Source: Paenibacillus sp. XY044 (GTDB lineage: Bacteria > Bacillota > Bacilli > Paenibacillales > Paenibacillaceae). Taken from it: a stretch of 64,000 nt of DNA. The notes beneath the pieces were generated by a model, which was not told the DNA's origin, ran no database searches, and saw nothing but the letters and a program-made list of their open reading frames with translations. Positions 27,777-36,523 of this stretch are shown one piece after another. The position numbers were made by a program, and so were the translations under genes. The DNA lies in NCBI RefSeq assembly GCF_002257645.1, contig NZ_NQMO01000005.1, positions 1 through 64,000 of the forward strand. The letters run 5' to 3'. Every line of letters begins with the position of its first letter. Position 1 is the first letter of the stretch.

Positions 27777-29078
27777 TTACATATCCGCTTCCCTCGCATC
27801 CGGTGATGCAGATGAGGACGACTTGCTGCGGGCATGGATTTTCATGCCGATCAGCTGGAAAAGATTGACCGGCTTCAACACCAGCGCCACGCCGGCATCC
27901 GGATCCGGAGCCAGAATGACGCCCATCTGATGATGGTCCCCGTCGTAGATCGCCCGCTGCAGGAATTTGCTCTCGCCCTGCAGGTTCTGCACTTCCAGCT
28001 TGCAGAAGGCCGGGTTCTTACGGATGGCCAGATGCAGCTGTTCTTTGGACCGGATGGCTATGCCGTTGACCTTCATAATCGATTCGCCGGCCGCAATGCC
28101 CAACTCTTCGGCAGGGCTTCCCGGAATAACGGCCAGCACTTTCAGCCCCTGCGCAGGATGGACAAATACCGGGCTCCGGTGCTGCTCCTCATACCGGCTG
28201 TACCAGGCCAGCCCTTCATGAAGCACGAAGGCAATCAAAGCCGCCACAAGGGCGAGCGGGCTCCACCAAGCCGACAGGATGCTGAATGCCAGCAGAACGA
28301 CCCCGTATATAAGGAGGCGTTTGAAGGTCCGCTCCGCCTTTACCTGCGGAAGCAGGCTCTGCGTCATTTCGCTGAAGCCGATCACCACAGGCAGCGCCAT
28401 CATGCTGAATCCGCCGCTCCATCCGTTTCCGCCAAACAAAGGCGTCCAGGGCAGAGCCGCGTCGGAGGCCCCCGGTATCAGCAGAAACAGAGGGATCGGC
28501 CAGAAGACCTGCATCTGATAGCCTCCGACGAGCTTGCCTCGCTTCCCTTCAATAAAGAGGGGGTTGGCAAAAGACGCCCCCTGCAGGCGGATGAGCAGCG
28601 CCTCGGCCAAATGCAGCACCGCGACCAGAGCAAGCAGGGCAGGAATATCCAAACCCGCTACCGTATCCTTCACCGTTCTGAGGAACCCGTCCGGACTCCA
28701 GGAAGAAAACAGCCCCATAATAAACTGAATCACGCCCAAAATTCCGATAGCGTAGGCAAAACACAAATACCTTACCCGGAACAGCAGCAGGACGATGGCC
28801 ACCACCCAAATGCAGATGACCGCTTCCGTGGTCAGCGATATTCCCAAAAACGCTGCTGCAACCGAGACGCCAATCCCGGCCAGCAGACCGCCCCAAAAGG
28901 TCCGCCATGTCTGCAGACCCCAGCTGTGCAGCCGGACGGAGAACAGTTTTCTCTCCAGCAGCACCTGCCTGCGGTACACCAGCGCCATCAAAATGATCGA
29001 AATATAATAAAACGGCTGCGTCAGCAGCTGTAGCAACGCATCTCCTAACTTCCACAGCAGTTCCAATGCGACATCCAA
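27777..29078 (-). CDS. minJ: polytopic membrane protein with C-terminal PDZ domain, MinJ-like
   Basis: 433 residues: about 8 membrane helices across residues 18-300, then a PDZ domain (GLKVLAVIPGSPAEELGIAAGE, near 310-390). In B. subtilis, MinJ has the same architecture and its gene lies next to ctpB; MinJ links DivIVA to MinCD to block polar division. Here it follows an S41 protease gene directly, so the name rests on architecture and synteny. The B. subtilis neighbour swrA is absent. A terminator lies between the protease gene and this one, so it probably has a promoter in the 90-bp gap. Confidence 0.7.
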   Translation of the reverse strand: MDVALELLWKLGDALLQLLTQPFYYISIILMALVYRRQVLLERKLFSVRLHSWGLQTWRTFWGGLLAGIGVSVAAAFLGISLTTEAVICIWVVAIVLLLFRVRYLCFAYAIGILGVIQFIMGLFSSWSPDGFLRTVKDTVAGLDIPALLALVAVLHLAEALLIRLQGASFANPLFIEGKRGKLVGGYQMQVFWPIPLFLLIPGASDAALPWTPLFGGNGWSGGFSMMALPVVIGFSEMTQSLLPQVKAERTFKRLLIYGVVLLAFSILSAWWSPLALVAALIAFVLHEGLAWYSRYEEQHRSPVFVHPAQGLKVLAVIPGSPAEELGIAAGESIMKVNGIAIRSKEQLHLAIRKNPAFCKLEVQNLQGESKFLQRAIYDGDHHQMGVILAPDPDAGVALVLKPVNLFQLIGMKIHARSKSSSSASPDAREADM

Positions 29079-29138
29079 TCCGTCACCACGCTCCTTCCCT
29101 ATGACATTTACGCATATCCAGGACAGACATCAGACGCA

Positions 29139-29170
29139 AGAAAAAAAGAAGGCTAAAGATCAGCCTTCTT
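29139..29170 (-). terminator. intrinsic terminator after the S41 protease gene
   Basis: Perfect 9-bp stem AAGAAGGCT / AGCCTTCTT (29146-29154, 29162-29170) followed by T7 on the minus strand; the stop codon overlaps the base of the stem. Confidence 0.85.
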
Positions 29171-30632
29171 AACGATTCGACGCGGTAGCGGCAATTTCCT
29201 TCCGTACCTCGTCGATCCCGCGGTTCAATTGATTATCATATTTCGGATCGCGGATGTGCTCGATCAGAGCGTTCTCGAGCGCTTCCGCCGTCTTCGCGTC
29301 AATGACGCCGTTTGCGCTCAGCTTCGCGCTGCTCTGGAACGACTTGACGGCCGACAAGGTCTTCTCATCAAAGAATCCGTCTTTGCGTCCAGGCTTGTAG
29401 CCAAGGCCGTCCAGCATAATCTGGGCACTCTTCACGTCGGTGTTATTCATGTTGTACTCCAGCGATTTGTCCTTGTTGATCGGAGCCACCGAGAAGTAAT
29501 CCGGCTGGTCCACCGCAATATCCGGCTTGATTCCCTTCTTGTGGATCCAGCTGCCGTTTGGCGTCAGCCATTTCGCGATCGTAATCTTCAGCAGGCTGCC
29601 ATCGCCCATTTGCTTGTCGAAGCTCGTTTGAACGGTTCCTTTACCAAAGGAGTTTTCACCGATCAGCTTGGCTCCGGCCGACTGCTGCAAGGCGCCTGCC
29701 AGAATTTCGGATGCGCTGGCGCTTCCCTTATTCATCAAGAGGGTGATCGGATAATCTTTGCCCGACCCCTTGGACTCGCTCTTCTCGCGCTTCTTGTTCT
29801 TGTCTTCGACCTGAACGATCAGCTTGCCCTTCGGCACGAATTGCTCGGCGATATCGATCACGACGGATAACACGCCGCCGGGATTGTTCCGGACATCAAT
29901 CACAAGGCCCTTCATGCCTTGGCTCTCGAGCTTCGCCAGCTCTTCCTTGAAACGGTCGCCCGTGTTCAGAGAGAACTGGGTAATTTCAATAACGCCTACC
30001 TTGCCCGGTTCCATGTGGGCGTTGACGGTCTCAAGGTCGACATCGTCGCGCACGATGGTATACTTGAGCGGCGCCGATGCACCGCTGCGGCGGACCGTCA
30101 GCTTCGCCTCGCTGCCTTTCGGACCACGGATCTTCGAGACCGCATCGTTCAGCTCAAGGCCGCTCAGCGATTCTCCGTTCACCGTCAGGATGATGTCCTT
30201 GGCCCGGAGCCCTGCCTTTTCCGCAGGCGATCCCTTGATCGGAGACACGATCACAACATTGCCGTCTTCCGAGGACACTTCGGCGCCGATGCCGCTGAAC
30301 GACCCCTCGATGCTCTCCTCAAATTCCTGTGCCGTTTGCTTACCCATATAAGTTGAGTACGGATCTTCCAACGATTCCATCATGCCATTGATGGCGCCGT
30401 CCACCAGTTTGCTCCGGTCCACATTCTCATAATAATTGCCTTGGATGAGATCCAGAGCCGTACCGATTTTCTTCGCTTCATCCTGCTTCAAGCCGCCGCT
30501 GACCACGCTGGCTAACACGCCTTGGCCCGTCGACGCCTGATTCGCAAAACTTGCGCTTGTTAACGCGAGGGTCAGTACGCTTCCCAGGAGCATACCAACG
30601 ACGACCAACAATGCGACCGTACGTTTCTTCAA
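29169..30632 (-). CDS. ctpB: S41 family C-terminal processing protease (CtpA/CtpB type)
   Basis: 487 residues. Signal anchor (about 5-27), PDZ domain (GLRAKDIILTVNGESL), then the S41 protease with catalytic serine in NKGSASASEILAGAL and lysine in GENSFGKGTVQ. The C-terminus carries a PG_binding_1 domain (VKSAQIMLDGLGYKPGRKDG...). The likely start is TTG at 30632, seven bases after AAAGGCGGTGA; the GTG four codons upstream overlaps that site. B. subtilis CtpB cuts SpoIVFA during sporulation. Here it follows an FtsEX-linked M23 peptidase gene, as in Firmicutes synteny. Confidence 0.92.
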   Translation of the reverse strand: MKKRTVALLVVVGMLLGSVLTLALTSASFANQASTGQGVLASVVSGGLKQDEAKKIGTALDLIQGNYYENVDRSKLVDGAINGMMESLEDPYSTYMGKQTAQEFEESIEGSFSGIGAEVSSEDGNVVIVSPIKGSPAEKAGLRAKDIILTVNGESLSGLELNDAVSKIRGPKGSEAKLTVRRSGASAPLKYTIVRDDVDLETVNAHMEPGKVGVIEITQFSLNTGDRFKEELAKLESQGMKGLVIDVRNNPGGVLSVVIDIAEQFVPKGKLIVQVEDKNKKREKSESKGSGKDYPITLLMNKGSASASEILAGALQQSAGAKLIGENSFGKGTVQTSFDKQMGDGSLLKITIAKWLTPNGSWIHKKGIKPDIAVDQPDYFSVAPINKDKSLEYNMNNTDVKSAQIMLDGLGYKPGRKDGFFDEKTLSAVKSFQSSAKLSANGVIDAKTAEALENALIEHIRDPKYDNQLNRGIDEVRKEIAATASNR

Positions 30633-30729
30633 AGTAAGTTTCACCGCCTTTTATTTTCCGGCCGAACCTCGAATGACCAGACTTAACCATCCTAGTATAT
30701 GTTCGGCTTGTACGGAATATTTATACGGT

Positions 30730-32049
30730 CTACAGATACGGCATCGGGTCTACAGGCGTTCCATTCTGACGGACTTCAAAATGAAGGTGAGGTCCTGTGA
30801 CTTGTCCCGTTGCGCCGGATTCTGCAATCACCTGACCGCGGCTGACATGCTCGCCTACCTTTACTTTAATACCGCCCTCACGTATATGTCCATAGAGGGT
30901 CCACATTCCGTCCCCATGATCAATGATGACGCAGTACCCGTAACCGCTCCACCATTCGGCCAGCGTAACGGTTCCTGTCTCAGCAGCGTGGATCGGCGTT
31001 CCCTGCGGAACGGCCAGGTCCACCCCTTTATGCATCTTACCGACTTCACCCGTGACCGGATGGACTCTTCGGCCGAAAGACGAAGAAATGCGGGCTCCGC
31101 TCACCGGCATATACAGCGGTCCGCCGCTACCCGAGAAGCCGCCCGAGCTTTCGACCGACGTCGTAGTGGCCTTCTTCTTGGCCGCAGCCGCTGCTGCTGC
31201 AGCTGCTCTCTTCGCAGCGGCCGCTTTGGCTGCCGCCGCCTTTCTTGCCGCTTCTTCGGCCTTCAGCTTGTTCTTCTCCTGCTGCAGGGAAGCACGCTTG
31301 CTGACGAGCGAGACGAGCAGTTGATCCTGCTCTTCACTGGTGTCGTCGGATTCTTCAATCTTCTGGTCGTACTGCGCGATCAGTATTTGCTTCTGTTTCT
31401 CATTCTCGGCCAGGATCGCCTTCTGGTCTTCCATCTGGGCATACAAATCCTTGGCCTTGGCGTAATCCGACTCCAGTTCCTTCTTCTTGGCCAGCACCAA
31501 CGCCTTGTCCTTCTTGTGCTGCTCCAGCAAATCCTTATCCTGGTCCACGAATTCCTTGAGCGCGTCGGCCCGTTCCAGGAAATCGGAGAAGCTGGTCGAA
31601 GAGAGCAGCACCTCCAAGTAGGATACGTTGCCGTCGGTATACATGAGGCGTACCCGCGATTCCAGCATTTTCTCCCGCGCCTGGATCCGGTCTTCGGCGG
31701 CATCCAGCTCGGTCGCGGTCTGATGGAGCTTGTCCTGCGTGTCGTCGATTTGAACCGTCAATTTGGTCATCGTGTTGCTCACCGTATTAATCTGGTCCAT
31801 GACATATTGCAGGTTTTGGGTCGTTTTATTTTTGTAATGCTGCGCTTCCTGCTTTTGGGCTTCCGCCTTGCTCTTCTGCTGCTTGGCGGACTGCGCCTGC
31901 TGCTGCAGCACCTTCAGTTCATGGTCGATCTCATCGACCGTTTTCTTCTTTGCCAGACCTTCCGAGGGCTGAAATACAGCCGCTGCGATCAAAACTACGG
32001 CCAAACATGTGGCGATCTTTTTCAACTTGCGTTCCCCGTCCTTTTCCAA
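30730..32049 (-). CDS. coiled-coil M23 family peptidase next to FtsEX (EnvC/PcsB-like role)
   Basis: About 439 residues. A signal peptide is followed by a long coiled coil (roughly 40-260), a low-complexity Ala/Lys linker and a C-terminal M23 (LytM) domain. The zinc-binding HKGVD and GPHLHFEVR motifs are intact, unlike the degenerate EnvC. The gene directly follows ftsX, the position of FtsEX-regulated wall hydrolases, so FtsX probably activates it at the septum or side wall. Three TTG starts are possible; I chose 32049, behind AGGAG. TTG at 32025 is almost as good. Confidence 0.85.
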   Translation of the reverse strand: MEKDGERKLKKIATCLAVVLIAAAVFQPSEGLAKKKTVDEIDHELKVLQQQAQSAKQQKSKAEAQKQEAQHYKNKTTQNLQYVMDQINTVSNTMTKLTVQIDDTQDKLHQTATELDAAEDRIQAREKMLESRVRLMYTDGNVSYLEVLLSSTSFSDFLERADALKEFVDQDKDLLEQHKKDKALVLAKKKELESDYAKAKDLYAQMEDQKAILAENEKQKQILIAQYDQKIEESDDTSEEQDQLLVSLVSKRASLQQEKNKLKAEEAARKAAAAKAAAAKRAAAAAAAAAKKKATTTSVESSGGFSGSGGPLYMPVSGARISSSFGRRVHPVTGEVGKMHKGVDLAVPQGTPIHAAETGTVTLAEWWSGYGYCVIIDHGDGMWTLYGHIREGGIKVKVGEHVSRGQVIAESGATGQVTGPHLHFEVRQNGTPVDPMPYL

Positions 32050-32106
32050 AAGTTTCTCCTGTATAACCAAGACTTTCCGTCAGCTGCTAATCGTCCGTCC
32101 TTGTTC

Positions 32107-33018
32107 TTATACCTTCAAAAATTTGCGAATAGATAGGGTCGTTCCCCACATGCCGATCAGCACGCCGAGAACAATCAATAATCCTCCCCACTGCCACAGC
32201 TGGCTCAGCGGGAGAAGTGACACCTGAAGCGTGAAATCCGAGCCGATAGAGGCGGCCAGACGGTCATAACCGACGAACAGCAGCGCCACCGTGATGACGG
32301 ACCCGATCAGCCCGATCAGGGTGCCCTCCACGAAAAACGGCCAGCGGATAAAATAATTCGTCGCCCCGACCAGCTTCATGATGCCGATTTCCCGGCGGCG
32401 GGCGAGAATCGTGACGCGAATGGTGTTGGAGATCAGGAACATCGACATGACGGCCAGGCCGCCCACGAAAATAAACCCGATATTACGCACCAAGCGCGTA
32501 ACTTTGAACAGCGTTTCGATCGTGCCTTTGCCGTATTTCACTTTCATGATCGGCTGCTCCGTATGGCTCGTGTTCAGCGCCTCAATCTTCTGGGCGACGA
32601 ACGGAACCGTCGTCGGCTCGATCACATCGATCATAATCGTGTCCGGAAGCGGGTTGTTATCCTTGCTGAAGCCTTCCAGCAGGTCCTTCCCCTCGTCTCC
32701 CATACTGTTGCGGAAATCGATGAGACCCTGCTCTTTGGAAATGAACTGCACCTTACTGACCTCCGGCATTGCGGAGATTTCGTTCTGAACCTTCTCACGC
32801 AGCTTCTGATCGACGTTCAGGTTCAGATAGGCGCGAATCTGCACCTGTTTATCGGCCTTGTCGGCCAAAGCGTTGACATTGAGCACCAAAATGATAAATA
32901 CCCCGAGCACGAACAGGGACACCACGATGGAGGTAACGGATGCCACGGACATCCACCCGTTGCGGAATATGCTGTTAAACCCGACCCGCAAATGCCGCAA
33001 GAAGGTGTTAAAAGTCAT
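32107..33018 (-). CDS. ftsX: cell division ABC transporter permease FtsX
   Basis: 303 residues: a helix near 22-45, a ~120-residue extracellular loop, then three helices in the FtsX domain. It signals across the membrane with FtsE rather than moving a solute. The ATG at 33018 follows GAGGGG by 9 bases and overlaps the ftsE end by 11 bp. The next gene encodes its probable hydrolase partner. Confidence 0.96.
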   Translation of the reverse strand: MTFNTFLRHLRVGFNSIFRNGWMSVASVTSIVVSLFVLGVFIILVLNVNALADKADKQVQIRAYLNLNVDQKLREKVQNEISAMPEVSKVQFISKEQGLIDFRNSMGDEGKDLLEGFSKDNNPLPDTIMIDVIEPTTVPFVAQKIEALNTSHTEQPIMKVKYGKGTIETLFKVTRLVRNIGFIFVGGLAVMSMFLISNTIRVTILARRREIGIMKLVGATNYFIRWPFFVEGTLIGLIGSVITVALLFVGYDRLAASIGSDFTLQVSLLPLSQLWQWGGLLIVLGVLIGMWGTTLSIRKFLKV

Positions 33019-33703
33019 ATCCGTATTCCCCTCTCTGCTGGTCGCGAACAATGTTGCCGTGCTCGATCGCGATGACGCGTTTGCGCATCGTGTTCACGAT
33101 CTCTTTGTTGTGGGTGGCCATGACGATGGTCGTTCCGCGGAAATTGATCTCATCGAGGAGCTGCATGATGCCCCAGGAGGTTTCGGGGTCCAGGTTGCCG
33201 GTAGGCTCGTCCGCAATAATGACCGCCGGGCTGTTCACGATGGCTCTGGCGATCGCGATCCGCTGCTGCTCTCCCCCGGACAGCTGGGCCGGAAGGCGGG
33301 CGGCTTTGGACTTCAGTCCGACCAGCTCCAGCACCTCCATCACGCGCTTTTTCATCTGCCGCTTCGGCGATTCGATGACTTCCATGGCAAAAGCCACGTT
33401 TTCGTATGCCGACAGCGTCGGAAGAAGGCGGAAATCCTGAAATATGACGCCGATATTCCGGCGGACATATGGAATTTTCCGCTGTTTCAGCTTGCCGATA
33501 TTAAAACCGTTCACAGAGATCTGCCCTTTGGTCGGCACTTCTTCTCTATAGATAAGCTTCATAAATGTCGATTTGCCTGCGCCGGACGGTCCGACAACGT
33601 ATACGAATTCATTGCGATCGATTTTGACCGATACGCCTTGCAATGCATGGGTTCCATTCTGGTAGGTCTTCCACACGTCCTGCATTTCAATCACTTCGTT
33701 CAT
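33008..33703 (-). CDS. ftsE: cell division ATP-binding protein FtsE
   Basis: 231 residues. Walker A GPSGAGKST, signature LSGGEQQR, Walker B IIADEPTG, and the FtsE-specific MATHNKEIVN. The ATG at 33703 is used; B. subtilis FtsE aligns best from MIEMQDVW, so the in-frame GTG at 33694 is also possible. It is the first gene of ftsE-ftsX and is divergent from the VanW gene. Confidence 0.97.
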   Translation of the reverse strand: MNEVIEMQDVWKTYQNGTHALQGVSVKIDRNEFVYVVGPSGAGKSTFMKLIYREEVPTKGQISVNGFNIGKLKQRKIPYVRRNIGVIFQDFRLLPTLSAYENVAFAMEVIESPKRQMKKRVMEVLELVGLKSKAARLPAQLSGGEQQRIAIARAIVNSPAVIIADEPTGNLDPETSWGIMQLLDEINFRGTTIVMATHNKEIVNTMRKRVIAIEHGNIVRDQQRGEYGYDF

Positions 33704-33796
33704 CACTTCCTAATTACATAATTAGCCATTATAAATTCGACACATTCCAGCTAATTCCTTTAAAAAAACGTAGGAATCATCACGATGTGTTTCATT

Positions 33797-33812
33797 GTAA
33801 CAAAATTGTTAC
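33797..33812. repeat. palindrome GTAACA-N4-TGTTAC between ftsE and the VanW gene
   Basis: Perfect arms (7 bp if extended inward to GTAACAA/TTGTTAC) in the divergent intergenic region. The same arms occur in the yhbD promoter (40339-40356) with a 6-base gap. Confidence 0.5.
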
Positions 33813-33907
33813 CTTTTGAGTACCCGAAATTTTTCCACTTTGCCTACATATATATGGAAGGATAGCATCAATCACGATGAAGACGAAGCGAAAAAGGTGG
33901 GAACCCT

Positions 33908-35347
33908 ATGAAAAAAGTTCATTTAAGCCTGATCATTATCGCCAGCATCCTGCTGATCGGTTCCGTCACCGCCGGGTGGGTACATCTTTATATCGGACAA
34001 AACACCCTTCCGGATAAGGTCCAGGTTGCCGGTTACCCGCTCGGAGGCAAAAAGACGGATGAAGCGCTGAAGCTGCTGGACGCCCGGCTCAAGCAGATGG
34101 AGAGCATTCCTTTGACGCTGTCCGTGGATGCCAAAGGCTTCCCGGATACCCAGCTGGCGCTGAAGGAAGCCGGAGTCTCGTTTGAAGCGGACGCCTTTAA
34201 AGAGGCGGTTGCGAAACTGCATGAAGGAAGCTGGCTGGACCAGCTCCAATACCGCTGGCAATTTCAAACGGACTGGAACATCGTGCCCCACTGGGACATT
34301 TCCGTGCTGAAGGAGAAATTCACTCCCGAGTGGGAGCAGGAGCATTTTGGGCTTCCAGTGGAAGCCACGCGGCGGATTACAGGCAAAGATGAGGTCGTGT
34401 ACACGCCGGAGGTTTCGGTCTCACGGATTGACTGGAACACGCTCAAGGAGCAGATGACGGCGCTGATCCCTAAGGACTTCTCCCTGATTGCCGGCGGTGA
34501 AAAGCCCAAGCTCAGCCTGGACCTTCCCCTGTACCGAATGGTGCCGAACGTAACGATTGGCAATCTTAAGGAAGAAGGAATCGAGCGGAAAATCATCGAG
34601 TTCTCCACTGGACTCGGCTCGAGCGGGCCGGGAAGGGTATACAACGTCGATGCCGCCGCTAAGGCGGTGAACGGGATGGTGCTGAAGCCGGGGGACGTAT
34701 TTGATTACAGCAAGGTCATTGCCGAGGCGGAAGAGAAATACGGGTTCCGCGAGGCGCCGGTCATCCTGAACGGGAAGCTGGTTCCCGGGGTAGGCGGAGG
34801 CATCTGCCAGGTATCCAGCACGGTGTATAATGCGGCGGTCCGGACCGGACTCGAAATCGTCGAACGGCGTAACCACTCCCTGCCGGTCAGCTACTTGCCG
34901 AAAGGACAGGACGCCACGTTTGCCGAAGGCTCGATTAACTTCCGCTTCCGGAACAATACCGGCAAATCGCTGCTGATTCAGGCCGCCGTCGAAGACCGGA
35001 ACCTGATCGTCAAATTTTTTGGCACCTTCCCGAAAAATGTCTCCTACGACATCGAGTCCCGCACGGTCGAAACCCTCCCTGTCACCGAGAAGTTCGTGCA
35101 GAATCCGACCCTTCCTGTGGGCGGCCAGGAGATCCTGCAGAGCGGCAAACCCGGTTATGTCGTCGAGACTTATCAAATCAAGAAGGTCAACGGCAAGGAA
35201 GTTTCGCGTAAACGTATTTCCCACGACACGTACCGCCCGCAAAGCCGGCTGATCGCAGTTCATACCGAGGACTCGGGAGAAGGTAACAATACTCCAGGCT
35301 CCGAAGAGCAAATCGTGGAAGACGGCTTAAGCGGGCCGAACTTCTAA
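33908..35347 (+). CDS. VanW family protein with peptidoglycan-binding-like and G5 domains
   Basis: 479 residues. An N-terminal membrane anchor (about 6-25), a PG_binding_4-like region (about 45-200), the VanW domain (about 235-370, with GVGGGICQVSSTVYNAA) and a C-terminal G5-like domain. Despite the name there is no vanA-type cluster around it; such proteins are common in Paenibacillus and Clostridia, are exposed outside the membrane, and have no settled biochemical activity. AAAGGTGGG precedes the ATG. It has its own terminator. Confidence 0.88.
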   Translation: MKKVHLSLIIIASILLIGSVTAGWVHLYIGQNTLPDKVQVAGYPLGGKKTDEALKLLDARLKQMESIPLTLSVDAKGFPDTQLALKEAGVSFEADAFKEAVAKLHEGSWLDQLQYRWQFQTDWNIVPHWDISVLKEKFTPEWEQEHFGLPVEATRRITGKDEVVYTPEVSVSRIDWNTLKEQMTALIPKDFSLIAGGEKPKLSLDLPLYRMVPNVTIGNLKEEGIERKIIEFSTGLGSSGPGRVYNVDAAAKAVNGMVLKPGDVFDYSKVIAEAEEKYGFREAPVILNGKLVPGVGGGICQVSSTVYNAAVRTGLEIVERRNHSLPVSYLPKGQDATFAEGSINFRFRNNTGKSLLIQAAVEDRNLIVKFFGTFPKNVSYDIESRTVETLPVTEKFVQNPTLPVGGQEILQSGKPGYVVETYQIKKVNGKEVSRKRISHDTYRPQSRLIAVHTEDSGEGNNTPGSEEQIVEDGLSGPNF

Positions 35348-35395
35348 TGCTGTTGAAGGGAATAATGGATATTTAGCTATAATCCAAACAAAGCA

Positions 35396-35443
35396 AGGGT
35401 GCCTCCGCCGGTTTAACGAAACCGCTGGAGACACCCTTTTTTT
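35396..35443 (+). terminator. intrinsic terminator after the VanW gene
   Basis: Long hairpin GGGTG-CTCC-CCGGTTT / AAACCG-GGAG-CACCC followed by T7 on the plus strand, about 50 bp past the stop. It also faces the end of the small minus-strand gene at 35465. Confidence 0.88.
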
Positions 35444-35464
35444 CTACACATTAAGATGTGAATT

Positions 35465-35620
35465 TTACTGAATGATCCCGATCCGGCGAGCCTGCTCTTC
35501 TGTCAAAATGTATTCCTCGCTCGGCCACACTTCCTCCTCGGCCTCGACGCCGAACATCTTCATGACTTCGCCCCAGATGCCTTTCTCTACCGCTTCCGCC
35601 TGCGTAATAATGATTTTCAT
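35465..35620 (-). CDS. small acidic protein of 51 residues, unknown
   Basis: Short gene. It begins MKIIITQAEAVEKGIWGE and ends RRIGIIQ; about a fifth of its residues are Glu, and the core reads EEEVWPSEEYILTEEQA. The ribosome binding site is excellent: AAAAGGAG, eight bases before the ATG at 35620. No membrane segment, no cysteine. The C-terminal helix LTEEQARRIGI looks designed for a partner. I recognise no family. It is divergent from the dnaN remnant. Confidence 0.65.
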   Translation of the reverse strand: MKIIITQAEAVEKGIWGEVMKMFGVEAEEEVWPSEEYILTEEQARRIGIIQ

Positions 35621-35692
35621 GACGCTCACTCCTTTTCGCTTCTTTTACACTTTTATACCCCGTTTTAGGCGGGTTGATTCGCCTGGCGTTGA

Positions 35693-36409
35693 AAGAAAGC
35701 ATCTCTTGCCCAACACTTTCGAGTCGTTTTTGCATCCGCCAAATCGAATGAAGCCAGACCTGTATTAACAGGGGCCCTATTGCACATTAAAAATGGCTCT
35801 ATGCAGTTGGTTGCTACTGACGGTGTGCGCTTGGCATCCTGGACAACCCGGCTTGAAGGCCATGCGAGCAATGACGTGGAGGCGGTCATACCTGCCGCGT
35901 ATTTAAAGGATGCCTCCAAACTGCTGGCCGGAGAGAAACTGCGGATCTCCTTCAGTAATCACCGGATGATGATGCAGAATCAAGATCTCACGGCATACAT
36001 TCCTCTGATTAGCGGATCCTTCCCATTCATGGAAACCATGATCAACGCCACATATACAACAGAAGTACGGATTTCTGCAGCAGCTTTTCTCAAATCGATC
36101 GAACGGGTCAATCTGGTTGCGGGTGGACAAGCCGTTCTGCTGAAGGGATCACTCCATTCCTTGGAATTAAGCTCCAATACGCCGGAAGTCGGTGATGTTC
36201 TTGAAACCATTCCTGTACTGGACTTTGAAGGGGAAGCCTTTCGTATTGCTTTTAACGGAAAATATATGCAGGACATCATGCGTGTAATCGACGGCGAATG
36301 GATCCGTCTTCGATATGCAGGCCCTTTAAAACCTCTCGTTGTTTCGGCTGCTTCAAGAAGCGAATCCTTGGTTTATCTGATCACTCCGCTAAGGACTAGA
36401 GCTACATAG
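35693..36409 (+). pseudogene. 5'-truncated second beta sliding clamp gene (dnaN-like)
   Basis: Translation from 35693 gives about 238 residues covering domains II and III of the DNA polymerase III beta clamp: VVFASAKSNEARPVLTG, LVATDGVRLASWT, SGSFPFME and the C-terminal YLITPLRT. Domain I (about 130 residues) is absent. Clamp similarity begins about 29 codons before the first usable start (TTG 35780), where the frame has no start codon. Just upstream, another frame reads LALKESIS, which could join by removing one base near 35704-35708, so a frameshift may also be present. I read it as a decayed dnaN paralogue; a short two-domain protein from TTG 35780 is possible but lacks a ribosome binding site. 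The main dnaN is not in the window. Confidence 0.65.
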
Positions 36410-36459
36410 ATACATACAACATCGTGAACCTGACAAATACGTACTTACTAAAAGCAAAA

Positions 36460-36484
36460 GAAAAAGCCAGGGCTCGCCCCAGCT
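36460..36484 (-). terminator. intrinsic terminator after the MFS gene
   Basis: Eight-bp stem AGCTGGGG / CCCTGGCT with two wobbles and loop CGAG, then TTTTTCTTTT on the minus strand. Confidence 0.7.
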
Positions 36485-36523
36485 TCTTCACTTCCATGCA
36501 GGAAGGTTGAAATCATGCTTTCA

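Noticed and set aside
33908..35347. Vancomycin resistance locus
   Set aside because: VanW-domain proteins are widespread and there is no vanH, vanA or vanX type gene nearby.
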